The notes below the pieces were generated by a model. The model ran no database searches. It was not told where the DNA came from and was given only the letters and a program-made list of their open reading frames with translations. A DNA stretch of 32,936 nucleotides. Source: Synergistaceae bacterium OttesenSCG-928-I11 (GTDB lineage Bacteria > Synergistota > Synergistia > Synergistales > Synergistaceae). Position 1 is the stretch's first letter. Every line of letters begins with the position of its first letter. Position numbers and translations under genes: made by a program. Shown piece after piece: positions 16,946 to 24,119 of the stretch. The stretch lies in assembly GCA_030266365.1 (NCBI GenBank), contig JAJDHV010000015.1, positions 1 to 32,936 on the forward strand, in the 5' to 3' direction.

Positions 16946-17014
16946 CCACGCCCCCCAGCCAACCGAAACATGCGTCGCATCGCCACGGCAGGCATGGCAC
17001 GATTTTAACCAATA

Positions 17015-17043
17015 TTGGCATTTATGAAGGAATACGTTACAAT
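17015..17043 (+). promoter_or_regulatory. Promoter for the second hybrid kinase
   Basis: TTGGCA at 17015-17020 and TACAAT at 17038-17043 with a 17-base spacer. This places the transcript start near 17050 and argues against an upstream TTG start at 17049. Confidence 0.75.
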
Positions 17044-17135
17044 GATCTTTGCATAAAACTTCTATCCTCATTAGAGATGTGCAATATGCCTTGAAGCGAA
17101 TCCGAATCCCGGGCGATGGAAGGTTATACGATACG

Positions 17136-19646
17136 ATGAAGAACGGACCGAGCAAAGACGAGCTTGCGTTCGAACGCCTGAGCGACAAGGGCTTCGAGCG
17201 CATTTTAGACAGGATGAACGCGTTGCTTTACATCTCCGACCCGCTCACCGACGAGTTGTTGTACGTGAGCGCGCGCGCGGCGGAACACTTCGGACTTGAC
17301 GGAGAAAACCGCGTGCGATACTGCTGGCAGTTACTTCCGCGCGAGCAGGAGGGGCGTTGCTCGTTCTGTCCGATTCCCGCCCTCCTGGACAAAACCGAGG
17401 ACAGCGTCGTCTGGGAGGAACACATCGACGCCACGGGAAGAACGTACAAAAATACCGACACCCTCATCGAGTGGGACGACGGCAAACCCGCCCACCTGCA
17501 CTACCGCGAGGACATCACGGATGTCCGCAACGCAGAAGACGCGTTCCGCCGGAGGCTCGCCCAGCAGGAGCTGATGTTCACGCTGTCGCAGAGCTTCATC
17601 TCGGCCGCCCCCATCTCCACCGTCATCCCGAACGCGCTGAAAATGGTCGGCGAGTTCATTCAGGTCAGCAAGGTCATCCTCATGCGATACGACGCGGACA
17701 GCAAAACGCTCGAAGCGGCAAACTACGTCTGGTACAACGAGCAGCAGGACATCTACCGCCCGGACCATGTCTCGATGCCGGTTCTGCCCGGGAGCGTGAC
17801 GTATGAGGCGTTTCTGGCGGGCAACATGCCCTACATCGTGTGCAACGACACCTCCCTCTCCGAGGAATATGCGTACCCCGCGAGCCACGGCTTGAAGTCC
17901 CTGCTCGACATCCCGATCCACGTCGACGGCGAATACTGGGGGTCGCTCAGCTTCGACGAGTGCGCGGCGCAGCGCGACTGGACGGAGAGCGAGATCCAGC
18001 TCGCCCGCCTCATCGGCAACGTCATCGCCGCGGCGATCAGCCGCAACCGCATGGAAGAGCGTCTGATCTGGGCCATGGAGCGCGCGGAGGAGTCGAGCCA
18101 GGCGAAGGGCGAGTTCCTCTCGCGCATGAGCCACGAAATCCGTACCCCGCTGAACGCCGTCATCGGAATGACCAGCATCGGCCGCGCCAGCGACGACGCG
18201 GAGAAAAAAGAGTACTGCCTCGGCAAGATCGAGGAGGCGTCCGTGCACCTCTTGGGCGTCATCAACGACATCCTCGACATGTCGAAGATCGAGGCGAAAA
18301 AATTCGAGCTCTCCTACACCGACTTCAACTTCGAGGCGATGCTGATGCGCGTGGTGGGCGTCATCACGTTCAAGGCAAACGAAAAAAACCAGACGCTGAT
18401 CGTCAACACCGACGAGACGCTGCGACATTCCATCGTCTCCGACGAGCAGCGCCTGTCGCAGGTCATCGCCAACCTCCTCTCGAACGCGGTCAAGTTCACG
18501 CCGGAGGACGGCCTGATCACCCTCGACGTCAAAAAACAGGACGAGTCGAACGGCGTCTGCACCCTCTTGGTCGAAGTCGCGGACAACGGCATCGGCATGA
18601 ACGAGGAGCAGCGAAGCCGACTTTTCAAATCGTTCGAGCAGGCGGACAAGAGCACCTCCCGCAACTTCGGCGGAACGGGCCTGGGGCTCGCGATCAGCAA
18701 GAGCATCGTCGAGATGATGGGCGGAAAAATCTGGGCCGAGTCCGAACCGGGCAACGGCTCGAAATTCTCCTTCACCGTCAAGGCCGAGCGGGGCGCGGAG
18801 TCCTTCTCCCGCCTCGTCGCGCCGGCGGGCTGGGGAAATCTGGACCTCCTCGCCGTCGACGCCTCGCAGGACGTCCTCGCCTACTTCACCGACTTCGCAA
18901 AGCGGGCGCGCATCCGTGTTGCCACGGCACCCGACGGCAAGAGCGCGTGTAAAATCGTGCGGGAACGGCGAGAGGAGGGCGGCGCGTTTCGCATCGCATT
19001 CGTCGACTGGAACGTGCCCGACATGGATGGCTTCGAGCTCGTCCGCGAGATCAAGCGCGCGTTCGGGGACTGCGTTGTCGTCGCGATGGGCTCGGCGTAT
19101 CGCTGGAACGACGTCGAGCACACGGCGTACGAGTCCGGGGTCGACCGCTTCCTCGCAAAACCCCTCTTCCAGTCCCCCATCGTGGACTGCATCAACGAGT
19201 GCCTCGGCACCGGGGAGAAGAAGGAGGAGCGGAAGGAACCGTCCGCGGCGGACGACGCGTCGCGCTATGCGGGCAAGAATATTCTTCTCGCGGAGGACAT
19301 CGAGGTGAACCGCGAGATCGTGATCTCCCTGCTGGAGCACACGGGCGCCGCCATCGACTGCGCGGAGAACGGACGCGAGGCGTTCGAGATGTTCCGCGAA
19401 AAGCAGACGGACTACGACATGATCCTGATGGACATCCACATGCCCGAGATGGACGGCTACGAGGCGACGCGCCGCATCCGCAACCTGGAGACGCCGAAGG
19501 CACGCGCCGTGCCCATCGTCGCCATGACGGCGAACGTCTTCCGCGAGGACATCGAACGCTGCCTCGCGGCGGGCATGAACGAACACATCAGCAAACCGAT
19601 CGACCCGGCGGAACTGTACTCGAAACTGCGCCTCGTCCTGGGATAG
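17136..19646 (+). CDS. Hybrid histidine kinase: PAS-like, GAF, HisKA, HATPase and two receivers
   Basis: 836-residue soluble sensor kinase. Order: a PAS-like domain (about 15-130) with a Cys cluster (CWQLLP, then CSFCP); a GAF domain (about 145-310); HisKA with His333 in RMSHEIRTPLNA; HATPase with NLLSNAVKF, DNGIGM and GTGLGLAISKSI; receiver 1 with Asp624 in FVDWNVPDMDG; receiver 2 with AEDIEVNRE, Asp766 in LMDIHMPEMDG and a SKPIDP segment. Both receivers have their phosphoacceptor, although receiver 1 starts with a less typical acidic pocket (AVDASQD). ATG 17136 is used: GGAAGG lies twelve bases upstream, rather far. The only longer start is TTG at 17049, which coincides with the predicted transcript start. 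There is no DNA-binding output domain and no clear partner regulator in the window. A terminator follows at 19674-19717. Confidence 0.92.
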   Translation: MKNGPSKDELAFERLSDKGFERILDRMNALLYISDPLTDELLYVSARAAEHFGLDGENRVRYCWQLLPREQEGRCSFCPIPALLDKTEDSVVWEEHIDATGRTYKNTDTLIEWDDGKPAHLHYREDITDVRNAEDAFRRRLAQQELMFTLSQSFISAAPISTVIPNALKMVGEFIQVSKVILMRYDADSKTLEAANYVWYNEQQDIYRPDHVSMPVLPGSVTYEAFLAGNMPYIVCNDTSLSEEYAYPASHGLKSLLDIPIHVDGEYWGSLSFDECAAQRDWTESEIQLARLIGNVIAAAISRNRMEERLIWAMERAEESSQAKGEFLSRMSHEIRTPLNAVIGMTSIGRASDDAEKKEYCLGKIEEASVHLLGVINDILDMSKIEAKKFELSYTDFNFEAMLMRVVGVITFKANEKNQTLIVNTDETLRHSIVSDEQRLSQVIANLLSNAVKFTPEDGLITLDVKKQDESNGVCTLLVEVADNGIGMNEEQRSRLFKSFEQADKSTSRNFGGTGLGLAISKSIVEMMGGKIWAESEPGNGSKFSFTVKAERGAESFSRLVAPAGWGNLDLLAVDASQDVLAYFTDFAKRARIRVATAPDGKSACKIVRERREEGGAFRIAFVDWNVPDMDGFELVREIKRAFGDCVVVAMGSAYRWNDVEHTAYESGVDRFLAKPLFQSPIVDCINECLGTGEKKEERKEPSAADDASRYAGKNILLAEDIEVNREIVISLLEHTGAAIDCAENGREAFEMFREKQTDYDMILMDIHMPEMDGYEATRRIRNLETPKARAVPIVAMTANVFREDIERCLAAGMNEHISKPIDPAELYSKLRLVLG

Positions 19647-19673
19647 AACAAGGCGCACCCGACACGAACCGAC

Positions 19674-19717
19674 AAAAAAACGCACCGACGCGAGACGATA
19701 TCGCGTCGGTTTTTTTA
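19674..19717 (+). terminator. Terminator after the second hybrid kinase
   Basis: A 10-bp perfect stem ACCGACGCGA (19684-19693) with 19701-19710, a seven-base loop and a T-run to 19717. A run of seven A precedes it at 19674-19680. Confidence 0.95.
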
Positions 19718-19752
19718 TTGCACGCCGCAAACGGCACGCGACGTCACGATTC

Positions 19753-19781
19753 TTGCAATTGTGAAACGGTGTGCTTATACT
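19753..19781 (+). promoter_or_regulatory. Promoter for the FCD-family regulator
   Basis: TTGCAA at 19753-19758 and TATACT at 19776-19781 are 17 bases apart. The leader would be only about 20 bases before the ATG at 19807. Confidence 0.75.
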
Positions 19782-19806
19782 CTTCGTTCGGAAGGGGGGT
19801 GCGCCG

Positions 19807-20529
19807 ATGCCGCAGAACGACGAACTGGAACTCGAATATCGGATATTCGAACGAATCGCCGAAGAGGACATGCCGATCGGCGCGGTCTCGCTGCACGAGA
19901 TGCTGGAGGAGAACGGATTCTCACTGAGCGTGACGGGCGTGAGTCGCCTGCTGCGCTCGTATCGAAAGGAAGGCTACCTCGAGCGAATCAAGAATCAGGG
20001 ACACATCCTGACATCGCATGGCGAGGAACGGCGCAGATACCTCGCCTCCGAGATGGCGCTGCACGAGACAATGAAGGAGCTGACGGAGACGGAAAACGGC
20101 GACCGCGCGGAAAAAATTCTGGGCATCCTGTCGGCGCGTCGCGCCATCGAGGTGGAAGCCTCCTATCGCGCGGCGCTGAACGCGACGGAAGAGGATATCG
20201 CGAAGATGGACGCGATCATCCGGCGGCAGTATCTGGAAATGGAACGGAACGAGGACTTCAGCGACGAATCGGCGAGTTTCCACCGGGCCGTGCTCGACGC
20301 CGCGAAGGTCCCCCTGCTCGTCACGCTCTACAACTTCATCGGCCTCTCCAACCAGTGGCAGCATTTTTTCGTCGGCACCTTCAAGCTATACAACACCCCA
20401 ACGAATCTCCCGCACGAAGAAATTCTCCGTGCGATCAAAAGCCGCGACGCGGAACAGGCGTCGCGCTGCATGGCGGATCACCTGGACAAAGTCATCCGAA
20501 ACGCGGAGAAACTGATCCTCAAAAAATAA
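19807..20529 (+). CDS. Winged-helix plus FCD ligand-binding transcription regulator
   Basis: 240-residue regulator. The N-terminal 65 residues form a winged helix (IGAVSLHEMLEENGF, then GVSRLLRSYRKEGYLE) that looks more like the NrpR-type winged helix than the usual GntR domain. The remainder is an all-helical FCD domain, seen in LSARRAIEVEASYRAAL, in the metal-site-like pattern with FHRAVLDAA, and in LPHEEILRAI followed by MADHLDKV. FCD domains bind small organic acids or amino-acid-like effectors through a metal. It sits directly upstream of the ThDP-enzyme/TRAP operon on the same strand and is its likely local regulator, with the transported compound as the likely effector (inference). The ATG at 19807 has a strong GAAGGGGGG upstream. 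A 208-base gap with its own promoter separates it from the operon. Confidence 0.85.
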   Translation: MPQNDELELEYRIFERIAEEDMPIGAVSLHEMLEENGFSLSVTGVSRLLRSYRKEGYLERIKNQGHILTSHGEERRRYLASEMALHETMKELTETENGDRAEKILGILSARRAIEVEASYRAALNATEEDIAKMDAIIRRQYLEMERNEDFSDESASFHRAVLDAAKVPLLVTLYNFIGLSNQWQHFFVGTFKLYNTPTNLPHEEILRAIKSRDAEQASRCMADHLDKVIRNAEKLILKK

Positions 20530-20635
20530 AACCGCTTCACACCGCAGCACTCCAAAAACGCGCTGAAAAACCCGAAACGCATCATTATTTTTCAAATACG
20601 CCTCTGCCGGAGAAAATTTTTCTTCCCCCTCATCG

Positions 20636-20663
20636 TTGACAAGGATCGAATTTGTCGTATGAT
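20636..20663 (+). promoter_or_regulatory. Promoter of the ThDP-enzyme/TRAP operon
   Basis: A perfect TTGACA at 20636-20641 and TATGAT at 20658-20663 are 16 bases apart. The small dyad ATGA-TTG-TCAT (20659-20669) overlaps the -10 and could be a repressor site for the adjacent regulator. Confidence 0.75.
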
Positions 20664-20737
20664 TGTCATGCGCCAATTATGAATAACCTTGTGAATATCA
20701 AAACAAATATATCTCCGAACAAAGGGGGACCTGTTCG

Positions 20738-22462
20738 ATGAAAGCAACTGGTGGAAGGTTGATTCTCGAAATGCTCAAGCTTCACGGCGTTCGGCACGTG
20801 TTCGGCCTGCCGGGGGAGACGACGCTCGGGCTCTACCGCGAGTGGGTGAATTTCTCCGGAATCGAGCACATCCTGACGCACGACGAGCGCAGCGCCGCCT
20901 ACATGGCCGAGGCCTATGCGAAGGCGACCGGCCGCGTCGGCGTGAGCGAGGCGCCGAGCCCCGGGGTTTCGCACCCCCTCCCCGGCGTCCTGGAGTCGAA
21001 CGTCGGCTCCGTGCCGACGATCTGCTTCACCTCCGACGTACCCTACAACAACGACAAGCGCAACATGCTCTCCGGCGTCGACCAGAACGAAATTTTCAAG
21101 GGCGCGGTGAAGGAGAGCATCCTGATCACGAAGGCCGCCGACATCCCGCACCTCGTCCGCCGCGCGTTCCGCGTCGCGCTCAGCGACAGGCCGGGCGCGG
21201 TGCACGTCCGCGTGCCGATGGACGTCTACACCCAGGAGGTGGAGGTCCACGACGTCTACGCCGACCCGGCGATGGCGGAGTGGCCGCAGGACCGCCCGCT
21301 CGCCGACTCCGGGCGGATCGACGAGGCAATTCGCCTTCTCCTCTCCGCCGAGCGTCCCGTCATCGTCTGCGGACAGGGGGCGATGGTCTCGGGCGCGGGC
21401 GAAGCGGTCCGCGAACTCGCAGAACTGCTCTCCATCCCGGTCGGCTGCACCATGACGGGCAAGGGCACGATCGCCGAAACGCACCCGCTCTCGATCCGCC
21501 TGATCGGCGCGCGCGGCGGCACCAGCTTTGCGAACCGCTTTCTGGAGGAGGCCGACCTCGTCTTCTTCGTCGGCAGCAACACGGACTCCGCCGGCACCGA
21601 CGCATGGAAGCTCCCCCCCCGCTGCGGCAAGGAGAACCTCAAAATCATCCAGCTCGACATCAGCCGCGTGGAGGCGGGCAACAACTACCATTCGCTCGTC
21701 AACCTCGTCGGCGACGCGCGCGCGACCGTGGCGGAGATCGTGGCGAGGCTTCGTACATCCGGCGCGAAAGGACGCTCGACCTATACGGCCTCCGACGTCG
21801 CCGCTGCGATGGGCGAACTCGAACGCTCCATCGCGCCGTGCGCCGCATCGGACGAAGCGCCCGTCCACCCGATCCGCTTTGTGCGCGAACTCGCCGGATT
21901 CATCCCGGAAAAGTCGATGGTCGTCACGGAACCGAGTATGGCGAGCATTTTCTCCGCCGCCTACATGGTGCAGAAGAACCCCGGTCGCTGGTTCCTCTCC
22001 AACTATTCCATGGGGGCGCTCGGCTATGTCGTCCCCGCCGTGGTCGGCGCGGCGTTCGCGCGCCCGGACCACACGATCGTGGGCGTCGGCGGCGACGGCA
22101 GCTTCCTCTTCAACTGCGGAGAGATGGAGACCTGGGCCCGCTACAACCTCGACGTCAAGTACGTCGTCTTCAACAACAACGTCTTCGGGTGGATTCGCGG
22201 GGAGATCGAGCACGTCTACAACTCCTCCCCGTTCGCCACGAATTTCGGTTACGTCGACTACTGCAAGATCGCCGAGGGGATGGGCGTGAAGTCGTTCCGC
22301 ATCGAGGAACCGTCGCAGATCGCGGGCGTCCTCTCGGAGGCGTTTGCGAAGAGAGGCCCCGTCCTCATCGAGCTGCGCGCGAAATCGCAGGACGTCGAAT
22401 GCCCGCCCGTTCCGCGCTGGATTCCGAACGCGCGCAACAAGGGCATCCCGTTTCACTATTAG
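20738..22462 (+). CDS. Thiamine-diphosphate-dependent enzyme, acetolactate-synthase superfamily
   Basis: 574-residue enzyme with the three-domain ThDP decarboxylase/synthase plan. Seen: VFGLPGETTLGLY, the catalytic Glu50 in THDERSAAYMAEAYAKATG, a central domain with RPVIVCGQGA, and the ThDP-magnesium motif from Gly452-Asp453-Gly454 to Asn479-Asn481. The loop after the catalytic Glu reads PSPGVSHPLPGV where acetolactate synthases have a GPG-TN pattern, so it is probably not acetolactate synthase, sulfoacetaldehyde acetyltransferase or glyoxylate carboligase. By family it should decarboxylate a 2-oxo acid or cleave/form a C-C bond. GGGGGA lies nine bases before the ATG. The next gene starts 18 bases after its stop. 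With the following TRAP genes it probably acts on the imported compound. Confidence 0.88.
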   Translation: MKATGGRLILEMLKLHGVRHVFGLPGETTLGLYREWVNFSGIEHILTHDERSAAYMAEAYAKATGRVGVSEAPSPGVSHPLPGVLESNVGSVPTICFTSDVPYNNDKRNMLSGVDQNEIFKGAVKESILITKAADIPHLVRRAFRVALSDRPGAVHVRVPMDVYTQEVEVHDVYADPAMAEWPQDRPLADSGRIDEAIRLLLSAERPVIVCGQGAMVSGAGEAVRELAELLSIPVGCTMTGKGTIAETHPLSIRLIGARGGTSFANRFLEEADLVFFVGSNTDSAGTDAWKLPPRCGKENLKIIQLDISRVEAGNNYHSLVNLVGDARATVAEIVARLRTSGAKGRSTYTASDVAAAMGELERSIAPCAASDEAPVHPIRFVRELAGFIPEKSMVVTEPSMASIFSAAYMVQKNPGRWFLSNYSMGALGYVVPAVVGAAFARPDHTIVGVGGDGSFLFNCGEMETWARYNLDVKYVVFNNNVFGWIRGEIEHVYNSSPFATNFGYVDYCKIAEGMGVKSFRIEEPSQIAGVLSEAFAKRGPVLIELRAKSQDVECPPVPRWIPNARNKGIPFHY

Positions 22463-22480
22463 AGGAAGGGAGGAAGCGCA

Positions 22481-23002
22481 ATGACGACGAGACAAGGCGA
22501 GCCGGAGACGATGGACCGTGAAGAGGCGAAGCAGAACGTCCTCATCATGGCCGACCGTTTGGCGCGTTTCTATTACTGGGTCACACAGCATCTGATCCGG
22601 GAGCTGGGAGAAGAGAGAGCCGAGCAGTTTTTGAAGGACGTCATGCGCGACTACGGCATCGAAACCGGAGAGATCGCACGGCGCGGCGTGGTCGAGAAGG
22701 GACTCGAACCGACGCTCGACAACTATCGCTACGCTGGCGACCTTCCGACGATCGGGTGGGAGCGGGAGCGCATGGAGTCGACCCCCGAGCTGACCTGGTC
22801 GAAGGTGCACTATTGTCCCTTCGCTGGCGCATGGCAGTCCAGGTACGAGGGCTTCGAGAAGTGGGCGCGCATCTACTGCAACATCGACACGGCCAAGTAC
22901 GAGACCTACGACCCGGACTGCACCTGCGTCTGCGAAAAAAATCTGTTGGACGGCGACGACTACTGCGCCGTCAAGACGTTCCGACCAAAGGGCGACAAAT
23001 AA
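22481..23002 (+). CDS. ATC-hydrolase-family protein (L-2-amino-thiazoline-4-carboxylate hydrolase-like)
   Basis: 173-residue cytoplasmic protein. The segment YCPFAGAWQ, the C-terminal cysteines in DCTCVCEKN and the ending GDDYCAVKTF are features I associate with the L-2-amino-thiazoline-4-carboxylic acid hydrolase family, whose founding member opens the thiazoline ring of L-ATC on the way to cysteine. Most relatives are uncharacterised, so the true substrate is open. The cysteine-rich stretch could bind a metal. The ATG has GGGAGG upstream with good spacing. It lies between the ThDP enzyme and the TAXI receptor in one tight operon, which suggests it works on the same imported molecule or its product. 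Confidence 0.75.
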   Translation: MTTRQGEPETMDREEAKQNVLIMADRLARFYYWVTQHLIRELGEERAEQFLKDVMRDYGIETGEIARRGVVEKGLEPTLDNYRYAGDLPTIGWERERMESTPELTWSKVHYCPFAGAWQSRYEGFEKWARIYCNIDTAKYETYDPDCTCVCEKNLLDGDDYCAVKTFRPKGDK

Positions 23003-23007
23003 AAAAA

Positions 23008-23022
23008 CGGGGCGACGCCCCG
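23008..23022 (+). other. Short intercistronic stem-loop
   Basis: CGGGGC (23008-23013) pairs with GCCCCG (23017-23022) over a GAC loop, between the ATC-hydrolase-like and TAXI genes. An A-run lies on the 5' side and no T-run follows, so it is more likely an mRNA processing or stability element than a terminator. Confidence 0.5.
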
Positions 23023-23048
23023 ATCAAACAAGAGGAGGTTTTTTCGTT

Positions 23049-24050
23049 ATGAAGAAGCGATTCACCGTTCTGTGCGCCATCCTGATGCTGTTCTCGTTCT
23101 GTTCCGTCGTCTTCGCGGGAAGCGCGGCATATGCCGCCGACATGGATCTCAAGATCGGTTCCAACAAGGTCGGCAGCACCTGGTACGTCATCGCGGCCTG
23201 CATCGCCGACGTCGTGAAAAAGGCCTATCCCGACATCCAGATCGACGCCTCCCCCATCGCGGGCGGCATCGGCAACCTCAAGCTCTTCGGACAGCAAAAG
23301 ATGAACATCGCGCTCACGATGGACAACAACAACCTCTGGGCCTGGAAGGGCGAGGTGCTCTTCGACAAGCCGATTACAAACTTCCGCACGCTCGTCGGCG
23401 GCATGGACCAGTTCTACGTCGGCATCGCCGTCCGCAAGGGAAGCGGCATCAAATCCCTCGAGGACGTCCTCGCGAACAAGAGCAAGATCCGCCTGATGAC
23501 GGTGCAGCGCGGCACGACCGGCGAGGCGTCGGCGGCGCACGTCCTCGAGGCGGTCGGCTTCTCCTACGACGACGTCAAGGCGTGGGGCGGCAGCGTCGAG
23601 CACACCGACTTCGAGGCGATCACGAACGCAATCAAGGACGGTCGCTGCGACGTCTTCATCCAGTCCCTCTCCATCGGTCACCCGACGTTCACCGAGCTCG
23701 CCGTGACGGGCAAGATCGACCTCATCACCGTCTCCGACAAGGCGCTCACATACATGGAGAAGTACGGCTACATCCCGACGCCGCTGCCGAAGGAGAGCTT
23801 CAAGGGGCAGGACGCGGAGCTGATGCTCCCCGGCTACCGGACGACGCTCTCCGTCATCGACAGCATGCCGAACGACCTCGCCTACAAGATCACGAGGGCG
23901 GTCTGCGAGAACAAAGAGGCGCTCGTGATGGGACACCAGGCGTTTACGCCCTTCGAGCCCAGCGAGGCCTGCGATCCGAAGTACCTCGGCGGCGTCCCGC
24001 TCCACCCCGGCGCGGAGCAGTATTACAAGGAAAAAGGTTACCTGAAATAA
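23049..24050 (+). CDS. TAXI-family TRAP transporter solute receptor
   Basis: 333-residue periplasmic binding protein. A signal peptide covers residues 1-30 (AAYAA end). The mature part begins DLKIGSNKVGSTWYVIAACIADV, here split as DLKIGSNKVGSTWY then VIAACIADV, the TAXI-type start (IG---GSTWY). Further TAXI features are SPIAGGIGN, VQRGTTGEASAAHVLEAVG and GRCDVFIQSLSIGHP. Such receptors deliver carboxylates or amino-acid-like solutes (glutamate in one studied case) to a TRAP permease driven by a sodium or proton gradient. AGAGGAGG lies about ten bases before the ATG. A strong stem-loop follows the stop codon, which may raise receptor mRNA level over the permease. The ligand is unknown; the neighbouring enzymes point to a 2-oxo acid or sulfur/nitrogen-containing acid (inference). 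Confidence 0.94.
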   Translation: MKKRFTVLCAILMLFSFCSVVFAGSAAYAADMDLKIGSNKVGSTWYVIAACIADVVKKAYPDIQIDASPIAGGIGNLKLFGQQKMNIALTMDNNNLWAWKGEVLFDKPITNFRTLVGGMDQFYVGIAVRKGSGIKSLEDVLANKSKIRLMTVQRGTTGEASAAHVLEAVGFSYDDVKAWGGSVEHTDFEAITNAIKDGRCDVFIQSLSIGHPTFTELAVTGKIDLITVSDKALTYMEKYGYIPTPLPKESFKGQDAELMLPGYRTTLSVIDSMPNDLAYKITRAVCENKEALVMGHQAFTPFEPSEACDPKYLGGVPLHPGAEQYYKEKGYLK

Positions 24051-24064
24051 ACGAGCACCAACGG

Positions 24065-24095
24065 GCGGGGGACGCGCGCTTCGCGCCTCCCCCGC
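24065..24095 (+). other. Strong intercistronic stem-loop after the TAXI receptor gene
   Basis: Arms 24065-24078 and 24082-24095 pair over 14 positions with one mismatch and a CTT loop. There is no T-tract. Stem-loops after binding-protein genes commonly protect the upstream mRNA and leave less of the downstream permease message; that role is inferred. Confidence 0.65.
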
Positions 24096-24119
24096 GTCGT
24101 TACGAAAGGATGCGTTTCC

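Noticed and set aside
17049-17135. N-terminal extension of the second hybrid kinase from TTG 17049
   Set aside because: The predicted promoter ends at 17043, so the TTG would be at the transcript start, and it has no ribosome-binding site.
14546-17203. Very long minus-strand open frame opposite the first hybrid kinase
   Set aside because: It lies across a kinase gene with clear motifs, its translation is rich in Arg/Asp/Val low-complexity sequence without domains, and it results from the GC-rich codon pattern.
17331-19871. Long minus-strand open frame opposite the second hybrid kinase
   Set aside because: Same reason: antisense to a clear kinase gene, no motif, and it runs through a terminator and promoter.
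20738-22462. Assignment of the ThDP enzyme as acetolactate synthase or sulfoacetaldehyde acetyltransferase
   Set aside because: The loop after the catalytic Glu is unlike the GPG-type loop of those enzymes, and no ilvN, pta or sulfonate genes are adjacent.
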